Below, in pieces: positions 37,420-48,297 of a DNA stretch of 64,000 bases. The notes beneath the pieces are model-generated. The model had not been told where the DNA came from and did no database searches. It saw only the letters and a list, made by a program, of their open reading frames with translations. The stretch's first letter is position 1, and each line of letters starts with the position of its first letter. The stretch covers positions 31,226,001-31,290,000 of the forward strand of contig JAJKFL010000002.1 of assembly GCA_021186555.1 (NCBI GenBank), given 5' to 3'. The DNA comes from Reticulitermes speratus. Taxonomy: Eukaryota; Arthropoda; Insecta; Blattodea; Rhinotermitidae. Both the position numbers and the translations under genes were made by a program.

Positions 37420-37790
37420 GTACAATTATGATAAATCTAGTCAAAACACAACAATTTATTCTATTATCTTCAACTACAAGTTTCAGCCTAAAATGCCCTC
37501 ATCAGGTTGAACACAAGAATAAAAGAACATATATACATAGTTTATATGGCACTCAGATATCAGAACTTCACAGTTTATGTTGTTATGTGGGTATACATAA
37601 AATGGGAAGAACAGCCTTGGGAATAGTATTTGTATAACTTTGTTTATAGTTTGAAAAGACTGGATCAACAATATATCAATACAAAATAAATAATAATGTT
37701 AAATGTTAAAAGCAAAAATCAGTAGAAGTGTAGGTAATACTTCAGAGGGCGGCCTGTATAAGTTTACAGCAGTCTCACATATTGAATACG
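37420..37790 (-). repeat. Dispersed hammerhead-bearing repeat, copy B
   Basis: It is related to 35355-35670 and lies within the Tigger-like element. Its hammerhead core is listed separately. Boundaries are approximate. Confidence 0.6.
37469..37511 (-). ncRNA. Hammerhead-ribozyme-like motif with 6-bp stem I
   Basis: On minus: UUCAAC, CUGAUGA (37505-37499), GGGC...GGCU stem II with one mismatch, GAAA (37484-37481), CUUG, UA, then GUUGAA pairing perfectly with UUCAAC. The core is complete. Copy A has a better-paired stem II, so the stem II mismatch here is probably a recent change. Confidence 0.6.
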
Positions 37791-38368
37791 AGTGGGAATG
37801 ATTTCAAGTTCACACACTGTCCTAGTAGCTTTGATGAGTTTCTCAATATCATGGTCATGGCTGACAGTCCTAGATGCAAGCAAGATACAAGTGATAAGAA
37901 GGGGGAAGAGGGAAAGAATGCAGTTGCTTCCAGTGTGACCAGTTCATAAAGATGCATTAACAACAGTGGCAGTGCTAGACTCTGTCCTAAATTCAAGTGA
38001 CGCAAATGACAGAATCATCAAAGCCATGGATACATTTCACGATTCTGTGTCAAAAGGCTCATAAAAACACTATGAAACAAAGCTCAATTTAGTCTTATTT
38101 TATGAAATAATGAACTAAGTTCAACCTCTGACAAATGTGAGTTAAAGGTTCCTGGCTTGCTGTACATCATACTAAACTACACAGCCAGCATTTAAAAAAT
38201 CAAAGATTGGAACCTTCTAGTTACTCAAGTATGAAAATTATAGCTTACAACATAACATCAGGACTTCAACCAACCACATAACAGGTTTGCGTGCATGAAA
38301 CAAAAATAGGATAATTTGAAACCAGATTTTTCAGTTCTGCATCACTTCAAATGAACAAGGTTTTACTG

Positions 38369-40194
38369 TATGAGTTTCACTTCCCCAAAAGTATTTTTAT
38401 AAAATCCAGTTTCCATTCATCAGCATTTTCCTAAGACTTTAACCTATGTTCCCTTTTCCAGCATTGGTGAATTAAACCAATACCTCTGTAACCAGCCAAT
38501 AAAAACACTACAAAACTCCACTGAGGCCCCTTTTGTCATGTGTATTTATCACAGATGACAAGCTCTATTGTCCTAAACTATTGATTATGCATTCTTTTAC
38601 ATAATCCAGTTTTTTAAAAAGGTACACAAGAAGAAACTAATCAACATTTCTTAAAATGCATTGTTAATTTATAATTATTTCACTTCAGTTTCCTTGAAAA
38701 GTGTAACTTCTCAAACAGAAGATACAAAAACAAACACTAAAGACATGGATCCATGATATACCTAATGGCAAATGCCCAATGCAGTATATAATTACAGAGC
38801 CTCCTTTACGCACATAATTTTCTATGTGTCTGATAGATCAAATGTAACACTGATAAGTATCTTCAATTTCCATATTTCATTCATATGGCATCCTTGTAAT
38901 CAAGAAGACACTGCACATAAAAGCACGAATATTTTAAAATGCAATGAACAATTTTTTTAGCAACTTATAATTTTATGTAGTTTAATGACACTTTCACCAC
39001 TCCTATCAGATACAAATTTCAAAATATATTAACAGAAAAATAACTGCTTGCAATGGTCCCTCTTCTAATACCATTTAAACAAATTTATATTTCTGTCATA
39101 AGAACATAAAGCTGTGACGCAAGGAAAGCTTCATGTTCCTACTCTGAAGGAACAAGCAGTGGCAGGAATGTTTAGGATTAATTCAAATTCTGTTTTAAGA
39201 AACAGATGTTTGCAAAGCCCTTCTATAAAAGAGTTTAATAATTATCTGTATATTATCAAAATCATGGACCCAAATTTTTAGTACTTTCTTTATGTGTCTA
39301 ACACCCTGTAGTCCTTAATACACAACACAAACTGCATATTACATTCCAAATAAAGCAGAAAGATTCCATGAAAATTCACCAACCAGCAGCATTATGTCTG
39401 AGGAAAACAAGAGTGTCAAGACTCAACTGACGCCTTTTGCAGTTTCAACATTATGTATAATACACTGTTCTAAAAACTCAGTTAACAAACAAACACATAC
39501 TTTTTACATGCAACTTCAGTGTTGTAAATATTTGTAATACTTTGTTACACAGAACATCCAAACATCTTGATTTATTACGGATATGTGAACATCATCTCAC
39601 CTGTACATATAACATTTCACACGTACATATAATCTTATTCTAAAAGAAAAGTGTTATCACACAAACCATAATGATTTTTCATTTCAAAACAAAATATCTT
39701 CACTTTTGGAATGACAAATATAAACACACTTTCATTTATGGCAAATAATAAATGCAAATGCAATTTAGTACTTACAACAGTTAACCATAAAATCTCATTT
39801 TCAAACTAAATTGGACCACATAAGATTGTTGCACACTCTACAAACCATCCATTTAGTGCAAACAGCTGACAAGATGGTGGGTCTGTACACTGCTGCTGCA
39901 TTTGTAGTAGCAAGTAGCAACAACCATCGACCCACCTTCCTCTTCCCAGCAGTACAGAGAAGGCTTGTAGGATGATTATGATTAATTATAAGATAAAGCT
40001 GAAAACAAACAAATTTGAAGATTTTGTCAGCGTTCTCTCCACACATATACAAATAAATGACACAGCTAATGCTGGGCAAGAAATCAGGCTTCTGCCGCAG
40101 TGTAGTTGAGGCCTTTGCTCTTCTAGGACATTATGCAGCATAGACAACGTACGCCACATAATGTATATATCATATAATGTATTACAGTAGAACC
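38369..40194. other. Intergenic stretch, no gene seen
   Basis: Nothing recognised. Confidence 0.45.
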
Positions 40195-41022
40195 CTGTTA
40201 AGAAGTCTTTCAAGGGACCAGAGGATTAGGGACTTCTTAAGCGGGAAGACATATTAAGAGGGAAAGCTTATTAAAAGCCTTTCCCCATAATTCCTTTGAC
40301 TGTAGTTACGGGCATGTTCGGCCACTTTGCCACTTCCACTTGGGTCAAGGTAGGATTTGATTCCACTTCTCTAATCACCCTCAACTTCTCTTTCAGTGAT
40401 AAGGCTTTGTGTTTTATTCCTTTCTGGGTCATGATTACTGCAATAACAATAAATATAATGAAAAAGTAACCAATTAAAATACATAAAAAGACTCGTACAT
40501 GCTAATGACTGCAGTTATTAAACAACATTAACACCACAAACAGCATCTAAACAGACAGCGTAATGCACATAACTTACCGTAATTGCAACAATTTTCTGGG
40601 GTATAGGATTCAGTAGTAGACATATGCAGATTGTAATACACAGTAGCCAGCAGTAGCACCCATCAATTGGTTCAATTGACGTAACCAGCGTGTTACTGTT
40701 CCAGACTTAAAGCAGCGTGTTGCCGCGTTGCTGTTCGGGGCACCTCAGCAGAGATCAATCGCATCATAGCATATATCGATATAGCGCATATATCGATAGT
40801 CTTATATATCGAAACTTATTAAATGGGTAAAATTTCACAAAAAATCATACTTTTGGTATCATTAGATTCGACTTCTTAGGTGGGAAAACTTAATAAGCGG
40901 GAAGCTTCATATCCGGGAAAATTTTAATGTATGCCTTATGGATTTTATTTCGGGACTTTAAAAATCAGACTTCGTACAGGGGAAGACTTCCTATGTGCGG
41001 ACTTCTTATCCGGGTTCTACTG
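40195..41022 (-). mobile_element. pogo-like DNA transposon, internally deleted
   Basis: The 828-bp element has ends cagtagaaccctgttaagaag and, from the right, cagtagaacccggataagaag, with TA on both flanks. On the minus strand an ATG at 40432-40430 opens about 50 codons, including KALSLKEKLRVIREVESNPT and a helix-turn-helix VEVAKWPNMPVTTVKGIMG. This is the CENP-B-type DNA-binding start of a pogo transposase. The catalytic domain is deleted. A 158-bp derivative made of the same ends lies at 45230-45387. Confidence 0.8.
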
Positions 41023-41721
41023 TATATATTTAATATATATACATATATTAAACTGCAGAAATAACTATGGTTTTGAACTCCATCAAGCATAATTCTTGAT
41101 GCCTTGAAGTCCTTTTGTGTGAAGACCAAACCTTATCACAAATCTGAGGAACAATTTAAAAATAAGAACAATAGTTTACTGCTTTATTCTACATACTGTT
41201 CTTACATAAGAAGATCTAGGAAGAAATTATGACATATACATACCACAAATAGTGGGGTTTCTCAAACAATCTGGAAGATGTGTATGACTATAAGACACTG
41301 GGTTTGCACTATCTCTCAGTGAAACAAAAGTGATACTATTACCCACTTTCTAAACTCCACTTGGAAAACAATCACAGAGAAAGGAATATACTCCTGAACT
41401 GCATCACAACCATGAAAGAAAAGTGAGTGCAGCTGTACAAGACAAAACTGAAATAGCAGTAAAATAAATCACATGACTCATTGTCAGAGTCTACTTGTTC
41501 GATGAAACTTCACCAACAATGAGGTGTGCGTCCTTCTACCTCTATTCTGACACGATGCTGGCCAGTGTTATAAGCCTCCCAGATTTACAATACTTCCAAC
41601 ATTCCAGACTCATACAGTTGACTTCAGTACTACTGATTCTCAAACCAGAGTTCTAAAACCAACTGCACGTAACAGTAAAATAATTTTACAGCATTTAAAT
41701 CAAGGCACCTGTTACACTTAC

Positions 41722-41910
41722 CTTGCTATTGAGTTTGCCCTGCACTAGTCTTGAGTGTTGTGTCAGCATTTAATAATGCTAGGGATCCAACTAGAGCCAC
41801 CAATGACCGATCCAACCATGTTACTGGATTAGGATAAACTAGGCCACCCTCATAAAAACCTAGATGTCCACCATGTGCGAGCTCCAAATACAAAGCATTG
41901 CCATGTTCAG
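41722..41910 (-). CDS. ABHD2: ABHD2-type hydrolase, last coding exon (catalytic His)
   Basis: The exon begins after the acceptor actttccag (complement) and completes a Ser codon. It encodes EHGNALYLELAHGGHLGFYE and continues to PNPVTWLDRSLVAL, as in the C-terminus of ABHD2. The second His of HGGHLGF is the expected catalytic base. The TAG stop is at 41728-41726. Four bases later comes a strong donor (gcaag then gtaagtg), so the 3' UTR probably continues in another exon to the left. The protein tail after the homologous block is short and Thr/Ser/Gln-rich. Confidence 0.85.
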
Positions 41911-43337
41911 CTGGAAAGTAAAAGTAAAATTTTAAAATACGTGTACACCCATCATAGTACTTCCCATCTCATTTATGACAAATATTCCTTTGCAGTAACC
42001 ACCTCCATGCAGCAGAATCCTCTTTACAAGCTAAGTTTCTTGTTCATGTAGAAATTCCCTCCCTACCTTTTAAGTCACCAGAAGGTTCACTACAGTGTTC
42101 ATAACAGTCCATCACTGGTACCTATCCACAGCCCTCTTTCCTTAAAATCTATTGCAATATTGTCCTTCCATTTACTTTTTGAATGGCTTGCCAAGAAGAG
42201 AGAAAGAAGCGGGCCAAGAATTAAACAAGAAGGACTGTGGGATAATTGAAGAGGGAGAGAGGAGGCAAATAAGGTGGTAGGTGGAGGGGGAAGGAGGAGG
42301 ATGATAAGGCAATAAAACCATGAAAATCCAGCACTACATGAAATTAAATAAAATTACAATGAAGTTCACCGTGTATGTAGTGGCATTATATTTTTCCCAC
42401 CTTCTGGAGTGTCCCTTGTTAACAAAGATGCCACTAAAAGTTAAGCAAACCACTATCATAATACATCTAAAAACCACTATCATAATGTATCTAAAAGTTA
42501 AACAATTTCTAAATCATTGAGTAAAGCTGGAACAAGTTTCATCATCAATAACAATATTGTTTCTTAATCTTGTATAAGCTGTTTTTTTTTTATATAAGCA
42601 TTGTGTATTATATGCTTCTAACTGTAACAGACTTTTCGCGTATGAAGATGGGTCTTGATAACTATACTTGTTTTAACACCTGTTTCGTACGTCTGCAGTG
42701 TTTATCACAATGCTGTTTGACATCTGACTCTGTGTTGCTGAATGACCAATCACAATGCACCACTTATTGTTATTCATAGACACATTGTGACAACTGAACA
42801 GGTTGAAAATAAAAAACTTCATATCTTACGAAAAATTCAGCAATACACAATAACGATCATTGGTGTTTAGTTTTGTATACCAAAAACATCATAAATTTTC
42901 CTGCAATTGTACATCAGAAGATGCACTTGTTCCTACTAACCAAGGTATCATATACCATTTAAAATTATCTGTATGCAGACCCATTTTGCCAGACACACAC
43001 AGAGTAATCCTGTACTCAACACAGTTCAATTCATGTGTTCATAAATCCTGACTATTAAATTCCCATCTCTGTACTCCTCTCAGTTAACCAAAAAGTTTAA
43101 TTTCATATGCCATTCTGGTCACATGTTGATTATAAGGAACTATAATAGTAGTTCCCATCTGCACTTTTTTAATTTTCAGGTATGTAATGAACCATCATCA
43201 CACACCTGAAAATTATCTGAGAAAAAGTTAAACATTTTTCTACTAAACACTTTTCTACCAAACAGTATAGAAAAGATCATGGATAAACATTTGTTACATT
43301 CATTATTAAGTTACATTTTAAAACACTTTGGATCTTT

Positions 43338-43440
43338 ATAAATCACTTGTCTACCAACAACCGCACTATTAGTGCTATAGTGCAGTTGTTGGTAGACAAG
43401 TGATTTATATTGCCATAATGCACGGTGAACAAAAAGTAAA
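43338..43440. mobile_element. Minimal fold-back element (71-bp hairpin plus tail)
   Basis: The 31-bp arms at 43338-43368 and 43378-43408 are complementary with one mismatch. A 32-nt tail (43409-43440) contains cataatgcacggtgaa, the complement of the ttcaccgtgcattatg tail of the 14.6-kb element. A 13-bp direct repeat, actttggatcttt, flanks it at 43325-43337 and 43441-43453. There is no hammerhead core. The arm motif accaacaaccgcactatt resembles accaacatatgcactgtatt of the 14.6-kb copy. Confidence 0.7.
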
Positions 43441-43549
43441 ACTTTGGATCTTTGTTTTAGAAAACTCTACATTAGATGAACTGGGGGATGAAACAGTACT
43501 CTTATCAGAAAACAGTTCAAAGTAAACAAACTGAAAAAGCATTGGAAAC

Positions 43550-43750
43550 TTGCATCATGTTCATGATGAGTACTTTCCCAATGCCTCAAAGTTTTTCAAA
43601 ATTTTAGCCAGTCTTCTGATTTCTGTTGCAACTGCCAACAGACGTTTTTCTTCACTCAGGTGTTTGAAGACTGCGCTTAGGCCGTCAACAATGGTGCAGG
43701 AACGATTCAATAGGCTAGTGTTACTTCATATACAAAGAAATATTATGTAA
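43550..43750 (+). pseudogene. hAT transposase C-terminal dimerisation domain fragment
   Basis: The frame reads FFKILASLLISVATANRRFS, then SLRCLKTALRPSTM and QERFNRLVLLHI. This matches the hAT family C-terminal block (LPVxVATAERSFSxLRRIKTxLRSTMxxERLxxLALLxI). Only the last 67 codons are present, ending at a stop; the catalytic part is absent. Confidence 0.8.
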
Positions 43751-44225
43751 TTTAAATTTACAGAATTCTAATGTGCAATTTTCTAAAAAAAAGAAAAAGA
43801 GAAAATTAGATTTTATTCTACAAGGATTTTTTTTTACTTTATATTATAAGCAAAATTAGATTTTACTTTATAAGATTTCATTAATTTTATTTTTTTGATT
43901 AGTTATCAAAAATTACTTTTCATTCATATTTTATTTATACTCTTAAGTTACCTAATATGTACAGTTGAGTATGTAGAGTAGTGAAACTGACATTTGATAT
44001 TAATAACGAAGTTTATTTTGTTTTATTCTTGATTGCATAACCCTTTCAGAATACAGCACTACGTATTTAACACTGGTAGTATTTTCTTACCAGATATCAT
44101 TTTTTTGTCATTAAACACATGTGCACCCTTTACGTTACTTGCACCGTACATTCTTTATGATTAAATAAATCTTATTCTGACAAATGTACACTGTTTATGT
44201 TATTTAACACAGTTTTATTAAAAAA

Positions 44226-44271
44226 TGCCCAACATGTTTCGAACCAATTTATGGTTCATCTTCAGGGGCTC
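44226..44271 (-). ncRNA. Hammerhead-ribozyme-like motif, left arm of copy 2
   Basis: On minus: GCCC, CUGAAGA (44265-44259), stem II GAACC/GGUUC, GAAA (44240-44237), palindromic CAUG, UU, then GGGC closing stem I with four pairs. The core fits the consensus; the cleavage dinucleotide is UU rather than UA. Confidence 0.65.
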
Positions 44272-44573
44272 ACTTTCTCAAATTACATCAGCTATATATT
44301 TATGGTACATATTAAAATATAAGTTAAAATAAATAAATGTCGTTAACTGTGTAGTATCTTGAATAACTGTGTAGTATTTTGAATTCTGAAAAACAATATT
44401 AAAACATCTTTAATTTAAGATATTTAAGATAAAATCAAATTACATTTAAATTAAAATTAATTTTGGTAGAACGTCTGTTGATTGCACATACTACACAGTT
44501 AATGACACTTATTTATTTTAACTTATATTTTAATATGTGCCATAAATATATAGCTGATGTAATTTGAGAAAGT

Positions 44574-44618
44574 GAGCCACTGAAGATGAACCATAAATTG
44601 GTTTGAAACATGTTGGGC
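44574..44618 (+). ncRNA. Hammerhead-ribozyme-like motif, right arm of copy 2
   Basis: CUGAAGA (44580-44586), stem II GAACC/GGUUU, GAAA (44605-44608), CAUG, UU and GGGC are present. The base next to the core in stem I is A instead of C, so that pair is lost. Confidence 0.55.
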
Positions 44619-45229
44619 ATTTTTTAATACAACTGTGTTAAATAACACAAACAGTGTACATTTGTCGGAATAAGATTTATTCAACATGTGCACCCCTTAA
44701 ACAATTTCCTGGATCTGCCACTGCTGATATGATATGATATATGATATATGTATGGTCTTGTGCTATCATTCTACAAATGGACATTAACTTTTGTTGGACA
44801 CCTCTCAATAAGAATATTTTACATTCTTTAGTACCATCTTGTAACTAGCCTTAATCCAGGATAATCCTTATGAAAGAAAGTGGAGAAAAAAGCCTCCTGC
44901 ATACAACAAACTTGTGAAAACTGAGTATGCTCTCTTCACCATTCATCTTTTCTCATTATACTATTTCATGGCCTACATTCTTCAAGGTTCTAGAATGCAG
45001 ACACATTACTTTTCAATTACCTTTTTTTTTTTTTTGACTGCAGTAAAACTGCAATAATTAGGAATCAGTTAACTTGAAATAGCACACAATTAACATCATG
45101 TAACGTTCCCTGGCTTTACACATATGATTTTGTGTATTTTTCATGCAATTCATTCAAAACATACAGATCATTTGTAACCTGAAGCTATATTACACCCCTT
45201 TGTTACTAAAAGTTAAATAACTCAAAATA

Positions 45230-45387
45230 CAGTAGAACCCAGATAAGAAGTACCCGCATAAGAAGTTTTCCCCTGTAAGAAGTCTGATTTTTAAAGTCCC
45301 AAAATCCTATTGCTTTTAATAAGCTTCCCGCTTAAGGAGTCCCTAATCCTCTGGTCCCTTGAAAGACTTCTTAACAGGGTTCTACTG
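45230..45387. mobile_element. pogo-derived MITE (158 bp)
   Basis: It consists essentially of the two ends of the 40195-41022 element: cagtagaacccagataagaag on one side and, inward from the other, cagtagaaccctgttaagaag. TA flanks both sides. Confidence 0.8.
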
Positions 45388-45968
45388 TACTGTAAACTGT
45401 AAAATCCAATGATCTATCCCTCCTGATAGCTCAGTATAAAAAATGGTGTGCTACTGAATGCCCTTTGGCACAAAACTGGATCACATCAGTATCATCCAAA
45501 CACAGACCGGAACTGAATGATACGGAGCAGAACCAATTCAGGTCATCACCAACTCACGTCCACCATTTTCTGTTGTTATGATCAGAAATATTTTCTCCGT
45601 TTTTGACTTGTATTTACAATGTTTACACCCATCTGACTGTACTAACAGAGTCAAAGGCAAATTAAGGTGCTAGTGATAGTAAGGGTATGTAAAAAGCATG
45701 TAACACTGACACTGACAAAGAAATTAGATGGTTTAAAGATGCTCCTGATAGTTGGTACTACCTCAGTCCTGACAGTGCTGGACTGCTAAAAGTCTACTGT
45801 ATTATATTATGTTTTGCGCAGTTCATGTAGATATTTGTTTTTTAAAACTGGGCACCCCTAGAGCAAACACCAATTGCATCTGATTTTAAGAAAGATGAAC
45901 TAATATTAAAGTTTGACAAACATGAAATAATGGCTTGCATTTCAATTTAAAATGTACTGACTTATGTA

Positions 45969-46276
45969 AAAAGGTAAAGCAATCCCATTACAGGCCTTGA
46001 CAGGCCCTTAGGGCTCCAGGAGGTCGAGGCTCCCAGGTTTTTAGACAATCAGCACATGAAGGTGGTAAGGTTGTCAGTCCTATGCACCGGCCGCCTTTAC
46101 CACCCAGGAAAGATTCCCGGTACTCATTTCTGTTAGAGGCTGAGTCGACCCCAGGGCCATAGTGCGACCGAAACGATTATGTCAGTGAAAAATTCCAGTG
46201 ACACCATCGGGAATCGAACCCGCGACGTTCCGGTTTGTAGCGCAGTGCCTCAACCAACTGCACCACCGCGTGCCCC
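45969..46276 (-). repeat. tRNA-derived SINE with target-site duplication
   Basis: On minus, the head carries gtggtgcagttggttgag (A box) and ggttcgattcc (B box, complement at 46210-46220). The 3' end is at the left. A perfect 14-bp duplication, tactgacttatgta, flanks it at 45955-45968 and 46277-46290. The intact duplication suggests a comparatively recent insertion. Confidence 0.9.
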
Positions 46277-47074
46277 TACTGACTTATGTACTAGGCATTT
46301 AAAAAGAAGTACAAGAGGATCAACCAATTACTCAGTTAAGTGAAACAATGACACAACCAACCATGTAACAGGAAAATATGCATTGAAAAAATTGGATAAT
46401 TTGAAATTGCATAATTCAAAGCCCAATTATATGGTCCAAAGCACTTAGAATTGAGAAGATTTTAGTGTACATAACACTGATAAAGAGGAATTGCAAATAG
46501 TGTAAGGATGCAAGGCTGCACCAACAGCAGTTCCATACCAACAAGGGTTTTTGAAACACACTTGCTCACTATTATTGAATAACTTTGCTACATACAGCAT
46601 ATGGATGTTTGACAGTGCACTGTTAAACTATTGTTACAACAGACTTCTTAAAATAAGCCATACTTGTAGAAATGGACTTTCACTTAGTTATGGTGGGATA
46701 CAATATAAAAATTAGCCCACATGCTGAAATCAAGAATGTTATCAGCCCCTGATTCACCATAACGTTCAGAAACATGAAGAAATTTGTCTATTTTAAATTA
46801 AATTTTCCTTGGTTCCTCCTAAATCTCTCAAAACATTTTATTTTATGATCTTAACATGTCAGCTTTCCACAGGGCCATCAGATACATTTATGAAAAAATA
46901 AATTAACTCCAAGCTTTTGAATTTTGTGCTACAAAAAAGCCATTTATTATTGTTAAGAGCCACAGAAAGCAAAACATACCATCCATCATAAACATGTTAA
47001 TATAATAAAGACATTCTAGTTGACAGGGATCAGTACCTCCAATGAAGAGTATACATATTGGTTTCATTACTCAC

Positions 47075-47229
47075 AAGCAAACTGTCTGATTGGCTGTAGC
47101 AAAGCATCAGGAACTATGGGGTCATCTCGAGCATTGATAAAGATCATAGGTACATAAATGTCTTGTAAATAGTTGACACAGCTGCTCCACTGATACAATT
47201 CAGTCACAGACTTGAAGTTATGAACTTTC
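47075..47229 (-). CDS. ABHD2: ABHD2-type hydrolase, exon with catalytic Asp
   Basis: The 155-bp exon starts after the acceptor catgtgcag and completes an Arg codon (AG|G). It encodes KVHNFKSVTELYQWSSCVNY, then YVPMIFINARDDPIVPDALL, and ends before a gtgagt donor in PIRQFA. The second Asp of ARDDP matches the expected triad Asp of the ABHD2 family. Its phases join to the exon at 41910 exactly (GCT T|CT GAA). Confidence 0.9.
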
Positions 47230-47357
47230 CTGCACATGTTAACACAGATGTATGTTAATATTTTATGGTGAACATGTTGAATAAAACAGGTGCACTCTTA
47301 GGTCTAATTATGTTACATTCAGAGAAAAATAAAATTGCAATTCAACAAAGAACTAAC

Positions 47358-47553
47358 CTAGTATAAGGCATCATCAAGTTCTGGGAGGGTGGCTGCAGCT
47401 ATGATTTCTCTTTCATTCAGGTTGCAGCACCGCTTCACATCTTCATGAAGCAACACATGACGATGTTTAAGTATGATTGATTTCATACTTTCCGTCATCA
47501 CATACAAGTAGAATCTCCTGAAGTTCTGCCAATTAAGCAGCCATTTTGTACCT
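47358..47553 (-). CDS. ABHD2: ABHD2-type hydrolase, cap-domain exon with 1-bp frameshift
   Basis: It begins after the acceptor ttacttctcag and continues the previous exon (GA|A GGT). It encodes GTKWLLNWQNFRRFYLYVMT and then MKSIILKHRHVLLHEDVKRC, matching the helical lid segment of ABHD2. Near the 3' end the reading LDDA-LY-stop replaces the expected LDDAYTR. One extra T at 47365/47366 makes the exon 196 bp instead of 195, and the frame then hits TAG. The donor (tag then gttagt) and the next exon are in the right phase only without this T. Either the allele is disrupted or the assembly has an error. Confidence 0.85.
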
Positions 47554-48297
47554 CTGAGAAGTAATGTAACTATTAAAGGGTATGCAAAATGTCAGTAAGG
47601 TAAATAAGAATGAGAGAGCAATGGCATACCTAAAAATTACATTCAAAAAATTATTAACGTGTCAACTCACAGCAGTGGTACAAAGATTTGAGGTTGCATC
47701 TGACACATTTATCTTAGGATCTGTAACAGCAGAAGTTCAGTCAGCCTACCTTCTCTATTCTGAAAGTAACAGCAGGCAACATTGAGAATATGTATGTGCA
47801 AGTTGTCCACTGTTATGCCCCCACTATACAGATTCTGAATCAACAGGAGTTTCACAGAATATAGAATGAACATCTAGACACCACAAAAGTTTGTAGTCTT
47901 TTACCTTTTTTTTTTTTACCATCAATAACATAAACCTGGCAGCTGCGCAAACTTTGAGGCGAGAGAGAACACTAGCACAACTAATAGAGTGCCTCAAATT
48001 TGGTCTAGATAAAAATCTTACATAAACCAACATAGCAGCTGTCTGGAATCTGTATTAAGCTTCTGGTAAATTACAATAAGCAATAAATGATTGGAGCCAG
48101 GAATGTGGCAGTTTAAATTACAACAGATTATAAACATGCCTACAAATTTTATATGACACTGTTTTTGTAACACAACAATGGTGATGCACTTAGAACTTGG
48201 ATAATGCATCTGGCAAGTTTAACACAGTTTAAATCCACATGAATTAAAATTATGTACGAAAATAGCCCACTACATTGTAAGTAGTTACTTTATACTA

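Larger units (their letters stand above)
36657..38368. mobile_element. Tigger-like DNA transposon, copy 1, with a nested repeat
   Basis: The ends are cagcaaaacgtcattaattc and, inward from the right, cagtaaaaccttgttcattt. The interior shares actgggcacccct near the left and accaaccacataacagg...ggataatttgaaa near the right with the element at 45041-46467. The hammerhead-bearing repeat at 37420-37790 is inserted inside. No intact transposase. Confidence 0.5.
44129..44683. mobile_element. Fold-back retroelement with hammerhead motifs on both arms (copy 2)
   Basis: Inverted arms of about 205 bp (44164 to about 44365 and about 44480 to 44683) are over 90 percent alike by eye. A 12-bp direct repeat, acatgtgcaccc, flanks it at 44117-44128 and 44684-44695. 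A 35-nt tail (44129-44163) with gcaccgtacatt lies only on the left. The arms carry outward-facing hammerhead-like motifs. No coding sequence. It lies in the last ABHD2 coding intron. Confidence 0.8.
45041..46467. mobile_element. Tigger-like DNA transposon, copy 2, with two nested insertions
   Basis: The left end is cagtaaaactgcaataatta; from the right the end reads cactaaaatcttctcaatt. It shares interior landmarks with 36657-38368 (actgggcacccct; accaaccatgtaacagg; ggataatttgaaa). The pogo-derived MITE (45230-45387) and a SINE (45969-46276) are inserted in it, so it is the oldest layer here. Confidence 0.5.

Noticed and set aside
46200..46275. Possible tRNA gene on minus
   Set aside because: The A and B boxes belong to a SINE with a 14-bp target duplication.
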